A stretch of DNA of 64,000 bases. Source: Membranipora membranacea (lineage: Eukaryota > Bryozoa > Gymnolaemata > Cheilostomatida > Membraniporidae). Under the pieces are notes generated by a model. The model made no database searches, had not been told where the DNA came from, and saw only the letters and a list, made by a program, of their open reading frames with translations. The stretch spans positions 5,456,001 to 5,520,000 of the forward strand of contig OU612069.1 of assembly GCA_914767715.1 (NCBI GenBank), in the 5' to 3' direction. The position numbers and the translations under genes were made by a program. Each line of letters starts with the position of its first letter. Position 1 is the first letter of the stretch. Below, piece by piece: positions 10,486 to 22,154 of this stretch.

Positions 10486-11672
10486 TTGTCAAACATGGCT
10501 GGGGAGACTAGCAGTAGGCCTAACAGCAGAGATAGCAGTCCTGCCTCAAAGAACGGTGGCTGTGTTGTGTGTTCAATGAAAATAGGTAAGAAGCTAAATC
10601 TTATGTGTGCATGTTGCAATAAACCAGTCCATACCACCTGTATGGAAGACTGGAAAGAAATCACAACTGGTCAAGATCTCAAAAATATATTTGGTAAATC
10701 TGGTTTACTCTGATATTGTCATGCTTGTCTCCCTAAATTACCGACATACTTTCCGGCACCTGGTGTTCGAGAAGCACTAGATTCGGTTGACAAAAAGCTA
10801 GAGAATATGATGAAATTGATCGCTGTCACTAATACTAATATTGAATCATATAGTGAGGTGAGGTGAGTCCAAACCTGACCCAAATGTGAATCAAGTCTCA
10901 GGTCTAGCTCAAAGGCTTGAGGATGGACTCAAACAGGTTGATAAAGTCAATGCTAAGCAGATTAGGAAAACTTGTGCCATTTTGCACAACATATCTGAGG
11001 AATTGAATACACATTCCATAGTATTTGCTTCTCTTGCTGATCTATCTATGCATGAACACACTGTTGTAGAAATTAGCAGGTTAGACAAGCAAAAGAGTAC
11101 CTACTCCAAACCTCGCTTGATAAAGATTCAGTTCACCTCCGAATTCAACAAGATCGAATTCAGGTGGTAATAAGGCCTTTTCTCAAAAAACAACAGCAGC
11201 TGCTGGTCAGAAAGCCATGTATAAGAAAGACTGCCTATATTGCAAATCTAACGATCATTTTATGTGTCTAAATGTCCGAAGTTTCGAGAGTTGTCTATCG
11301 ATGAGCGCTGGATAGCAGTGCAGTCATGTAATAGATGTCTCGGAATTAAACACCAACAATCAGATTGTCAATTGATTGGAAGTGCAGTAAGTGTCAAACA
11401 AAAACACGCCACAGGCTGCTCCACCGAGACACTGCTACATCAGCCTACCAGTCTAGCACACAGCCATCTGCTAATACTGTTTGTAACGCCCCACAACCCC
11501 ATTATGCTGAACACAGTATCTTTTCTCCAACAGTACCTGTTCGGGTTTCCGCTCTAAATGATCCACACAATGAAGTGATGACTTACGCAGTGATAGATTG
11601 GCAGTCTAGCAAGACATTCATAACTGATGATATATCCAATGCTCTTGATGCTAAATCTCTCAGGCAATCGTG
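10486..11672 (+). pseudogene. BEL/Pao gag and protease remnant
   Basis: The start ATG at 10495 (frame open from 10486) begins a Ser-rich leader followed by a Cys-rich finger-like segment (CVVCSMK...CACC...HTTC). An in-frame TGA near 10711 interrupts it. Further on, a zinc-knuckle array of the BEL type appears as CLYCKSNDHFM, then after a frame change KCPKF...CNRCLGIKHQQSDC. A segment near 11,580 with TYAVIDWQSSKTFI occupies the position of the aspartic protease. Several stops and frame changes make the reading frame non-functional. The homology is to retrotransposon gag-protease; I do not reconstruct it. Confidence 0.75.
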
Positions 11673-14191
11673 AGATATCTACTATGACTAGTGTAAATAA
11701 GCAAGTGCAGTGTAAAACATACTAAAATCTCACAATCAGAGGTTTCTATAGCTCAGTGTATTACGACCTACCCAGGACTTACTGTCGTGACCAAATACCA
11801 TGTTGTATCTCTGATATACCAACCTTGGAAAATATCAGGGATCTCAAGCGTCTAGAACCGATCGCAAACTACAGAGCACTCAGACTAAACTGTGATGCTG
11901 GTCTGTTGTTAGGTCATGATTTACTAAAGCAATTACTATCAAGGAAGTGATTGAACCTCCCGAAAGTCGAGCACAGGCTGTGAGATATGCCCTATTGGAC
12001 CTAATCAACATGAAACTAATACTGTATTTTCTGATCAAGTCGGATTTAGTCACTTTACATATTCTGTTGCATCTGATGTATCGACCCAGTGTATGTCAAC
12101 TAACGCCTCTATCTGTAATAAGTCTCAAGTCACGGATGTGACACCGCGAGAACTCATGAAACAAAAAGACGGTCTAGAGTTGCAGGATTTAAATTTAGGT
12201 CAAACTGTTTCTCAGGACGATTTAAAATTGCTAAACATTCTTGATGAGGCCACGTACCAGGATGAGAACAATTATTATGTCACGCCACTACAGTTCGAAG
12301 GCAGTTATACCAGCCTACAGTCGAATTATGAACCAGTGGTCAAGCGTTTTAATGGATTGCTGTCACAATTCAAACGTCGTGGTTCAGAATTTAGGGATAA
12401 GTATACTGAATTCATCAGCGGTGTCATATCCAGAGGCGAGGCCGAGCTGGTACCAGATTCTGATTTGAAAAGCGGGGAGGGTTGTTGGTAATTGCCACAT
12501 CATGGAGTATTCCACAGCAAAACCAAAAAACTCCGATGTGTATTTGATTATAGCAGTAAATACAAAGGCATGAGTAGTAATGACGCTTTTTATCAAGGAC
12601 CCGATCTTAATAACTCACTCTTAGGGGCGCTTATGAGATTCAGACAGAAACCTGTTGCGGTTAGCTGTGACATTGAAAAAATGTATCATATATTTTGTGT
12701 TACACCCGCACATAGAGATTATATGAGATTCTTATGGCTAGATCAAGAAAAGAATGAGCAGACCTATCGAATGTGTGTACATATTTTTGGCGCCAGATCT
12801 TCACCACGCTGTGCCAAATACGGACAACGCCGCTAAGCTAAATATCATGGTAACCAATATCCAGAAGCCCAGAAATTTATCATGCAACATTTCTATGTCG
12901 ATGATGGTCTGCACAGTGTTGATATTCCAGAAGAGGCTACTAAGCTTCTTAATGACACTAGAGCTGTTTGTAGTAAGGGCAACCTCAGGGTTCATAAGCT
13001 GCTATCTAACAATAGTGGTGTGTTCAAGTCATTTCCACAAGCAGATGTAAATATTAATCAGTCCGGTGATTTTGAGTTACTGAGCACAGAACGCGCCCTC
13101 AGGATGCTTTGGTCACTGCAAACAGAGTCATTCAAGTATCAGTATATGCCTAAAGACAACCCATGTACTCGCAGAAGCATATTATTAGCTAATGTAGCAT
13201 CTGTGTACGACCTGATGGGTCTAATCTCACCACTGCTTTTGTCTGGCCATAACATGATTCAGCAAACATGTAAATCTGGTCTTGATTGGGATGAGCCTCT
13301 AAGTGGCGCCACTGCTGATCAGTGGAAATTATGGGATGCAGAAATGTCAAGAATATCAGAAATACCTATTCCACTGTGTATATACCCTACAGGTTTTGTG
13401 CCAGCCTAATGTGAGCTCCACACATTTGCTGATGCCAGCCAGACAGGCTACGGAGCTTGTAGTTATGTACGTGAACTAAACTCTAACCAGGATATACATT
13501 GTTCACTGTTACTAGGAAAATCTTGTGTAGCTCCTATGAAGCCCACTACGATACCACGGCTTGAGCTTCAAGCTGCTCTACTAGCGGCCAAAGTGTGTTA
13601 TCTGAAATGGACTGGAAGTGTGATTCATATTTGTGGTCCGATTCTAAGATAGTTTTAGGCTACATACACAATGGTGGCAAACGCTTCCACACTATTGTAG
13701 CTTATCGTTTGAGCCAAAACCTTGACGTCTCAGATTTATCTCAGAGGCATTATTATAGGACAAATAAAAACCCAGCTAATATAGCCTCTAGGGGTGTCAG
13801 TTCTGTAAATGAGCTTAGTAACTCTCAATGGTTTCAGGGACCTAGTTTTCTGTGGGAGCAATGTGATCTCGAAGATTCTGCCAGTAATAAATTTGATGTA
13901 GACCCAAATTATCTAGAAACCAAACAGTCGACGACAGTTTTGGCCACTGATACCAAATCTCTATCATGTTTGGAACAAGTAGCTGTAGATATAGCCAATC
14001 ATTTTTCATCATGGTCAAAGACTCAGCACAATGTGGCTGTATTGCTCAAAATCAAATCTTCTCACAAGTTTAAAGGATCTGGCAAAGTCTCTGTCAATGA
14101 ATATCGGAATGCCTCTAAGCTTATTATCAAGGCTGTACAAAAATCTGGATTCAGTAGGGGAATACAACTCCTACAATCAGATGAAGTTTAA
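11673..14191 (+). pseudogene. BEL/Pao pol remnant: reverse transcriptase and RNase H, integrase absent
   Basis: Reverse-transcriptase homology begins in 12093-12491 (FISGVISRGEAELVP) and continues after a stop at 12491 with LRCVFDYSSKYKGMSSND, VSCDIEKMYHIF, then, in another frame from about 12882, the catalytic motif FYVDDGL. RNase H begins past a stop at 13407 with HTFADASQTGYGAC and PRLELQAALLAAK. A later frame (13595-14191) has NPANIASRGVSS, typical of the region after RNase H. At least four breaks are visible. Homology stops at 14191 and array sequence (alpha) begins at once, so integrase and the 3' LTR are gone. It sits in the last LRR-to-Roc intron, opposite to the host gene. Confidence 0.85.
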
Positions 14192-16945
14192 TTATGCTGC
14201 TAGATACTTTGTTACCACTCGCACATACAAATCTTCTGCAAAAAAAGTTTAGGTATCTTTACCAGTAGGGGTTGATCTAATGACGTCATTTGTCGAACAA
14301 TCATGTAAGGTTATTGACATTTTAAGTTTCGGAAAATTTTTTTTGTGATATGGTTATTGGAGTATTTTGAGCAATAGTAGGGGTGTCGGTTAGAAGATGT
14401 CTCTTTGCCGATTTAAGCCTGCATTACAAGACTAAAATCCATGTTTTACAGCACAGTTGGAGCAATTGAACTTGTAAGAAGATAATTCCTAATTTAGCGA
14501 TATGTTGGTGTAAACTTGTGAAACAGATAGTGGTGTGAACTTGATCAGTGCTGCCAAAAAAAATGAATTTATAATGGCATTCATTGTATATATGTAGCAA
14601 ATTTTATTATTCTCAGTAGCGAGCCTGTCTGCCAGCATGTCTGACAATCAATGAAACCAATAAATTGGTAACAACTGTGAAAATTATTGCACAGGGTAGA
14701 TTAGTCCAAAGATTGAATATTCCACTCAATTTCCTCATTGCTCCAATGAATATATTTAAAATAGTCCTAAGAGTGGATAACAAATGCTTAAACATCCTAA
14801 ATCTAATTTGACTTAAAACTGTCACAAGGCATATCAATTCTATCATCAAGCGGTACCGTTATTTATACCTTGAACAGTATTCAAATGTATATAAGTGATG
14901 ATGTAATAATTGTTTGAAATAAGGTTGTATCCCTAACCATGTGGATTCATATTTCTTGGGTGGCTCTGCTTACTGTAATGTTGTTAGTGTGCACACCTAA
15001 TTCAACCTATTGAAGGCAAGAATTTGGCTATTATTCAAATTGTGTAGCTTGCTGTATGGTCATAACCTTTGTGTGTGATACTACCATGGCTCTGATGATT
15101 GTGTATACATTTTGGTTTCTTATTTGTACATATTTTTTTATTTACGTGTTCTGCAGCTAGCCGCGTACCAAATCTGTTTCTCAGTTTGTACCAAACTTTG
15201 AGAAGCCTAGGTGATGACAGTGATATATAGAGTTGTTTCTTCTAAAATCTTTCATTCAAGTAAGTTTTAGCAGAGAGCAAGTGTCGTTATTAATGACTTC
15301 TTAATTTTTGTGATGTTTTTATTATGTTCTCTCAAGCGAAGTTTTCCTTGTTTTACTCTTTCACTTCAGATTTTGAGCAGGAAATCTGAGAGTAGCCACA
15401 TCTCTGCGTCTTGATCTTGAATAATATCCTTCACAGCACAAGAAGTCACTAATTCATAATAAATAAGCTATAATCAATAAATATTGGTTTGCGCCATAAA
15501 CAGAAGTCAAATTTATGTCTGTTGTCAGGGGAACACCACGGCCACTGGGATCATTAATAAAAAAATTGAAAAGCAATAAATCTATTACAGAATAGGTGCT
15601 CAATTAGTCTGTGTGCGAGTCTCTTTCAACTCGGATTTTTCTGTCCAGTGACTACCAATGCATTATAAGTAACACCAAACAATACTTAATAACTTTGTCA
15701 AGGTATGTAGGCCTATTGTGATACAATACAATTCATTTGATACATGTGTGGTACCCAGTCATTACGCAGTGCAGTGAAGTGGAAAAGTTATGTTTGTCAT
15801 CTAACATGTCAGCTCTTTGTTTTTTGATCTCAACCAAATTTTGTATGGAGTACATGTTTGGCACTGAAAATTTTAATCTGAATAATAAAAAGAAATATGA
15901 CTTTGTATACAGAAGCTTACATTATTAGCCGAATGATTACTGGAAATAAGCGAAAGCTCTCAAAAATTATTGATCCTACTAATCTGTGACTTTCCCTTGT
16001 ACAGAGACAGCTAGAGCCTGATAGTTGTATCATCACAAAATGCAGCGGTGTTTCTTAAATCAGTTAATTATTGATATACAGGCAGCTGAATAGAGTGCTA
16101 TATTGTTGATTTAAGGTTGATTGTTTGATGAGATAGATCTTGACGAAAAACTTCCTGAGAAATTTATCCCCCTTGTTTTACAAAATTGTGCCCATTTTCT
16201 ACCTCAACAGGTATTTTCCAATTAACCCTTATTGAAATGTTTGATTGGGCTTCGTGAAATATTAAGGGAATGAAAACAGATTGATCATGGAATCTCTGGT
16301 TGCCAAGAAATTCACATGTGAAGTTTGTTCATGCGAAAGTTTACAAGATCACTTTGCAGTGAAAGTAAGCCAACGACTAACTGAGTGTTAAATTGTGAGT
16401 TCAATACTTGCAACAGGGCCAACTGATAGCAAGTGTCATTACAGCTGCTATCCCTACAAATTCAATACAAATTTAACTCGACTTGATTTTTTCATGCACG
16501 AACTCATCTTGGCCGAGAACTGTAATGTAAAATGATAAGTTATTCTTTTTTTCAGTTATCGCTTTTGTTGTGACAGCTCATGCCCGCCCAAGTAATTGTT
16601 GGTTGTTTTATTCGTTTGTTAATTTTCTAATCAAGTTTTACCTAGAACACGCCTCCAAGACCCAGTAAATTCATTAATTTGCGAGGTCTCGTTGGAGGGA
16701 GGGGTGGGGGGGGGGCCTACACCGCCTCTGTCAAACCAAAAAAGCTTTATCTCTTTAACCCAAGAGTTCATTTGGTGTTGAAACTGTGCTGCACAGGATA
16801 GTCAATGATGACAGGATCACATCTGAAAGCTAAAAATCCCTCCTGGTTAGGAAGCCCTAACCTGAGCAACTCTGATTATCACAATAGACATTATTTTAAA
16901 TGCCTTAGATTTAGATATGTTTATAATCTTTTCTTAAAAGTTAGT
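14192..16945 (+). repeat. Array segment alpha, copy 1
   Basis: It starts with the TGCTGCTAGATACTTTGTTA family end, the same boundary as at 61,313, and runs through shared landmarks: GAACTTGATCAGTGCTGCC (14539), GGTACCCAGTCATTACGCAG (15749), GTAAGCCAACGACTAACTGA (16364) and a G-rich tract (16694-16715). I see no coding function. The left side abuts the truncated BEL/Pao element, which is the left end of the array in this window. Confidence 0.8.
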
Positions 16946-18034
16946 CATTGATAGATCATTGAACTGAGGCAGTTTTTGACATTGTACGGGACAACCTGTA
17001 CTGAAAAGGCATAGGCCTAAGCAGATGGAAAATTTGTTTTAATGGGCAGACAGTTTTAGCTGGACGGATATACCAAATTGAATGGCCAATTTTTTTTTCA
17101 GCTAAATGACCTCCTCCCACTTGCTCTAAATTAAATGACATTGGCGGCAAAGCAATTTTGGACTGATCAATTTAACAATCCACCCGGGAAAGAGGTATGT
17201 GTTGGGTATACCATGAATTGGCTACATTTTTATAGAAACAGAGGGGCAACAAAAATAATAACATAGTATACCACCTGTATTATTGAACCTTATCGGAACA
17301 GACCTAAATAGACCTAGATGAACAAACATTCAATGGCTGGTTCATGCTACAAAGCTAAAATTAAAAATACGCTCTATTCATCCTCATATTAACTAATATG
17401 GCACTTATCTGTACTTCTTGTGACAAGCCTATTAAGACAATATTAGGGGAATGAGTGACAAAACAACAGACTGATCAGTTTAAACATTCCTCCATCTCTA
17501 ACCCACATTTTGTGAAACTCACTTCTTTTTGCGATCATTGATTTGAGTTTCATATTATTGCCAATGCAACGTCAATCGAACCAAGTCACAATTTATTGAA
17601 GTAGTCTTTTAGAAACCAGTCTTTGATTTAGTCAATCACTTATTTTCTCTTGACATACTCATTTGAGATCAAAATACTGCAGCCTGTCTAGCAATTCTGG
17701 ATAAGGAGGGCAAGTTGTTATACTGTGAAGAATATTTGAATACTAGATGCATTGTGTGCATAATGAATATTGCTAATATTATTAAATTGTTAATATTGAA
17801 TCGTAATACAATTGCATATGTATGTGCTTTCATTTTCCTTGCGCCTAATTAAATCGATGATGCACCAACTAAATCATTTGCACCTAAAACCAGAGTTCCC
17901 TATTTTAAGTTTTCCTCAAATGAAAGTTAGTGTAATGGGGTCATTCGAATGTTGTCCCGACCTCTTTTAGCACCACTGTAGGGAAGCGCATCTCACTTAC
18001 TCAAAGGTACTACTGTTGCAAGCATCTGACTCAC
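16946..18034 (+). repeat. Array segments delta(partial)/epsilon, copy 1
   Basis: Homologous to about 54,280-55,440 and 37,150-37,945. It includes ACCTGTACTGAAAAGGCATA and, near 17,760, an AATATTGCTAATATT stretch. It precedes the LRR exon of this unit. Confidence 0.75.
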
Positions 18035-18547
18035 ATGTTTGTTTCAAATATTCAAAGGTATTTCTAGTGATGCAAGTTACTTGATTCAGATGTGAAACTC
18101 AACCTATAATTGCTGACTAAAAATATAGACCTAATATGTAAATATAAATGCTTAACTAAACTTGTTTTCTAGTGATGCATGTTATGCCATTCAATTTATC
18201 AATCCATAGTAACAATTCACTCCATCCTTAAAAAATGTGAATAATTCACTAGCCTTAGCTTCTGACTGGTATAAGTGTGATGCATTGATACTCGATGCAT
18301 TGAAGACAGATGTTATAACAGTCTCCTATATTGATGTTGAGTTGATTTTTCTCCAACTAATTTTTCAGGGCATGTTGTCCTCAAACATTCTGAAAAACTT
18401 AAATATTTAGGAGTAATCTTTAGAAAAAAATATGAGTTTTAAATCCTATGTCAATGGGATTAAACAAAACCTAATCCTGTCATAGCAAACTTTAAGAGAA
18501 ATCACCATACTCAGGGGGAACAAACTAGTTCTACAAAAAGTGTGATA
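18035..18547 (+). mobile_element. LINE-derived fragment next to an LRR exon
   Basis: The plus-strand peptide pieces ASDWYKCDALILDALKTD, HSEKLKYLGVIF, SFKSYVNGIKQNL and TLREITILRGNKL recall the end of non-LTR reverse transcriptases (W..N.L.LN..KT, then KYLGV). Frames change between pieces. A 27-bp identical repeat flanks the segment (18008-18034 and 18548-18574). That could be a target-site duplication or a duplication of the exon's donor flank. Related fragments are at 28,560 and 38,150. Confidence 0.6.
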
Positions 18548-18574
18548 TACTACTGTTGCAAGCATCTGACTCAC

Positions 18575-18715
18575 CTGTCTGGAAGGCTGGTCAAGCCACA
18601 GCTACTCGCATCTATACTCTTCAATGATGCAATTTCCCCCAATCCTGCAGGTAATGTCTGTAGGGCTTCATTGTTATAGACTTGTAACGACTCCAGTCCT
18701 GGCAGTTTGCAGATG
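18575..18715 (-). CDS. LRR exon (third of those visible, next to the Roc exon)
   Basis: 141 bp, acceptor ...CACAG and donor GTGAGT. It begins with C completing a Ser codon and ends with AG starting one (phase 2-2), so it can be added or removed without a frameshift. It encodes about two leucine-rich repeats: LPGLESLQVYNNEALQTLP and, after AGLGEIA, SLKSIDASSCGLTSLP. The spacing L-x2-L-x-V-x2-N-x2-L-x2-LP is the LRR consensus. It splices in frame to the LRR start of the Roc exon (AG+C gives Ser-Ile). The flanking introns are array DNA nearly shared with the 38.5-kb exon. Confidence 0.8.
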
Positions 18716-20437
18716 CTGTGGTTGATAAATAACAGAATGTTAAAATACCATGCAATACTGCTTGTCAGTTGATGGAGCAAACACAATCGAGCAAAGCATT
18801 ATATTAATAGGAGAAAGTTTCAGATTGATCTGTTACCCGCGTAAGTTGTAACTTTCAGATACAGAGAAATGTATGAATTTTACAGCGCTTCTGCCGAAGC
18901 TGAGGTTAATTGATATGAGGATAGTCAATGATGGCAGGTTCACATTCAAAAGCTTGAAGTCCCCCTGCTTAGGGAGCCTTATCTGAATATAGGCTTCATG
19001 GAATATTAATAGAATGAAAACAGAATTAACACGGAGTCACTGGTTGCCAAGAAATTCACATATGAAGGTTTTTCATGCGAAAGTTTACAAGATCACTTTG
19101 CAGTGAAAGTAAGCCAACGACTAACTGAGTACTAAATTGTGAGTTCATTACTTGCCAACTGATACCAAGTGTCATTACAGCTGCTATTCTTACAAATTCA
19201 ATTCAAATTTAACTCCACTTGATTTTTTTCAGGCATGACCTCATCTTGGCCGACAACTGTAATGTAAGATTTCTTTTTTGTCAGTTATCGCTTTTGTTGT
19301 GACAGCTCATGCTCGCCCAAATAATTGTTCATTGTTTTATTCGTATGATAATTTTCTAATCAAGTTTTACCTAAAACACGCCTCCAAGACCCAGTGAATT
19401 TATAAAGTTGTAAGACCCCGTTGGAGGGGAGGGGGGGGGTTTAAAGCGCCTCTGTAAAACCAAAAAAGCTTTATCTATTTAACCCAAGAGCTAACCTGAG
19501 CAACCCTGATTATCACAACAAACAGCATATTAAATGATTTAGATATGTTTATAATCTTAGCAAATGAATTATGGTGATCTATTAATAATATAAGTAAAAT
19601 TAGTAATTGAAAGATCATGGAACTGAGGAAATTTTAAGTTTGATAGGCCAGATAATCATGAAAACAGCGTCATTTCGCTCTATTTTTCAGTAACAAAGTT
19701 TTCTTATTCACTGGTAATTGGCTACATTTTGTTATTTTTACAGGATAACACAGCCTTGGCATCGTAAATTTTAACATACTATTACTTGATAGAGTTGAAA
19801 GTCTCAGATTATCACTATCAAAAAACTTGTCTTATTGACTTACTGTACAAATTATTTTTATTTCAAATTGGTACAGAGTTGATTTGTTATTACATGAGGT
19901 GATGAGGACTAATTAATTTGCTAAATATAGTCTCATCATACTGCATTTTTGTTCTGGTCGATTTTCTTGCTAATTGATTCAATATCCGATAGTTATTTTG
20001 TATCAAGTCTGCCCTGTATACTTAAGAAGGTTTGAAAAGGTTACTGTCCAGTAGATTTAGGATAGGCAAGATGTATTCCATAGAAAGATAAGCAAAGTAG
20101 ATATTTCATGTCAGCTTGGAAAAGCTCCATTGGGCTATGTACTGAAATGCCGATAAACTACAAACCCAACATGAGGAGCATAGAGCACCATTATAAAGTG
20201 CTGCTTTGCACCCTCAAGGATTATTACTTTCCCTATATAGATCAGTCTTTGAGAAATGGCACCGGTATTGAAATATTTCATAATAGTTTAAATGACACAT
20301 AATATTATACCCTACCTAATTTCAATTTGGTAAAATCGCAATTCAAATCTGTATGCAGCATTACTTTGAAGAGTATTAAGAAACCACATCACTTGCTGGT
20401 GTCTTGCTGAACATTGTGCCAGTATGTTGTTTATACA
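18716..20437 (+). repeat. LRR-exon upstream flank repeat, copy 1
   Basis: 18716-19935 is similar to 38600-39540, and about 19980-20170 to 39780-39970. It contains a second short copy of the alpha landmarks (GTAAGCCAACGACTAACTGA at 19104 and a G tract at 19423-19439). No coding sequence was recognised; frame 20108-20302 is unsupported. Confidence 0.7.
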
Positions 20438-20820
20438 TCTTCCAAAATACTATTTCCAAGGTGGTAGAGAGACATTGCGGTAGCAGAAATCATATCCCAT
20501 CACACTCATGATATTAGTTGAGAGGACAATCCAATGCTCTCATATTATTGTAATGAGGAGAGTCACCATGGTGAAGAGATAAAGCACTGAACATTGTGAC
20601 AGTTTTATGAAAAAACATTACCACAATGCATCTCATTTTGAACATTATCGGTGCCAACTAGGTGGTTGTCACAGCATCATAAAACAGACATCATGAGATG
20701 ATAATAAAATAATGCTGTAGTGATGGAAGAACTGTGATGCTATAACATTGTTAAAATTGAATACTTTTTGATAGCATGATCATAACATCATTAAAGTGCT
20801 AATTATAAGCTGTTTTCTGG
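20438..20820 (+). repeat. Dispersed repeat gamma, copy 1
   Basis: About 380 bp matching 57,338-57,718 in the same orientation, from CCAAAATACTATTTCCAAGG to a GTGATGTATCA end. The two copies lie 37 kb apart with different neighbours, so it behaves as a mobile or shuffled piece. The class is unknown. Confidence 0.75.
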
Positions 20821-21522
20821 TATTCAACAGTGATGTATCACAACTCTGGAAATTGGTATTGCATATCTTTTTCAGCATATCAAAAACGCTCTGAATCATC
20901 AAAATCAAAAATATAGTCTGCTGTGGCTGGCCGGTGGCTTTATTTTTGTGTGCCTAATGCTGTTTGCTGACAAAACACTATGGTCTAGAAGTTTTGAAAT
21001 ATTACAACACAACGCAGTGGAATTGCTGTGTGTGCCCCTGAGCGATGTAAGATGGTTGAGATACAATGCTTGGATGCTGCTTGAATTTGCTACTCTGCGA
21101 CAGGGATTTGCGAGATCTAGTTTCCATTATCAGTGCTAATAGTGTTGCTTGATGTGTAAATTTGATGTAAAGTTATGATCTGGGCAAGATGCTGAAACTT
21201 GGTGGCCTGAAGTTAGAAGAGGAAAGCTCAAAAGACTTGACTAGTTATCTTATAGGTATTAAAAAAATTTAGAGTGTATTGTGATCAGATTAACCCCCCT
21301 GTACTGAAATGACTTAGGTAAAATAATGCATAAATCTGCCAGACCATGTTTTACGATCCCAATATTTCTCTGTCATGTGGAGGTTTCTAAAATCACTGGT
21401 TCTTCTATCATACCTGGGTACTCTTTATATTCTGCTTTCACAATTAAATATGGGTTCCATTTTCATATTACGAACAAAAATCTAAGTCGGCATTCGATAC
21501 TCATAATCTGATATTGTTTTAA
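20821..21522 (+). repeat. Array segment beta, copy 1, left part
   Basis: It begins near GGAAATTGGTATTGCATATC, a landmark repeated at about 29,994, 40,127, 47,061 and 49,296, and runs to the TTAA at 21519-21522 where a transposon interrupts it. The frame 20948-21139 recurs in other copies with stops, which argues against a gene. Confidence 0.8.
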
Positions 21523-21650
21523 AGTGCTTGTAAAGAAAACAGGTTTTTGGTATCGTTCTAGAGCTCTCAGTCTAGTTTAGAACATTATGCTATGTCCAAA
21601 AGCAGCCTGTGGCCCAGTTAAGAATTATTTTCACTCAAAATTGGGATGAG

Positions 21651-21726
21651 AAGGTACTAAAAAGGTACTATTTTTCTCCTTTAGAGTTGTGATCACTTGT
21701 AGAAAATAGTACCTTTTTAGTACCTT
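21651..21726. repeat. Perfect 24-bp hairpin inside the TTAA transposon
   Basis: Arms at 21651-21674 and 21703-21726 are exact reverse complements with a 28-nt loop. Each arm holds two GGTACT (or AGTACC) words. Confidence 0.95.
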
Positions 21727-21941
21727 AGATTATAATGGGAATATACAGTATCTTGTCAATAAGACTTTGTTATGACACAGTGGTTTTGATATTCCCTGCA
21801 TACAATATTAAACCACACAGAATTTATCTATTGAATGAATGAGTGAATACAATGCAAAGTTAATCTGTCCCATGTTATGTGGCTTAGCTGGTAAAATGGG
21901 ATAGTGTATAAAATTTCATAATTGACTGACAAAGCAAACGA

Positions 21942-22154
21942 TTGAAATCAAGCACGGCAAAAAATTACAACTCTAGCTCATCCGACAGCGACAGTGAAAA
22001 TTGTAGGGAGATTAACAGATCCAGTGAGAGCGAGATTGAATATCATTCAGGAGGCAATTGTAGCCAATCGACGTCGAGTCCATGTGATTATCATAGGGAA
22101 AATGTCCCTGAGGTAGTCACACCAATGAACTTAGTTCATTGGTCACACCACTAA
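21942..22154 (+). CDS. Short acidic, Ser-rich open frame in the TTAA transposon (doubtful)
   Basis: 71 codons with SSSSDSDSENCREINRSSES, then His/Ser-rich sequence. Acidic low-complexity leaders of this kind occur at the N-terminus of piggyBac-like transposases, which would suit the TTAA sites, but no catalytic DDD region follows. It may be the surviving first part of a transposase, or chance. A short 11+1+11 palindrome at 22121-22143 overlaps its end. Confidence 0.3.
   Translation: MKSSTAKNYNSSSSDSDSENCREINRSSESEIEYHSGGNCSQSTSSPCDYHRENVPEVVTPMNLVHWSHH

Noticed and set aside
10486-14191. An active BEL/Pao retrotransposon
   Set aside because: At least four stops or frame changes, no integrase, no 3' LTR; the 3' side is cut at 14,191.
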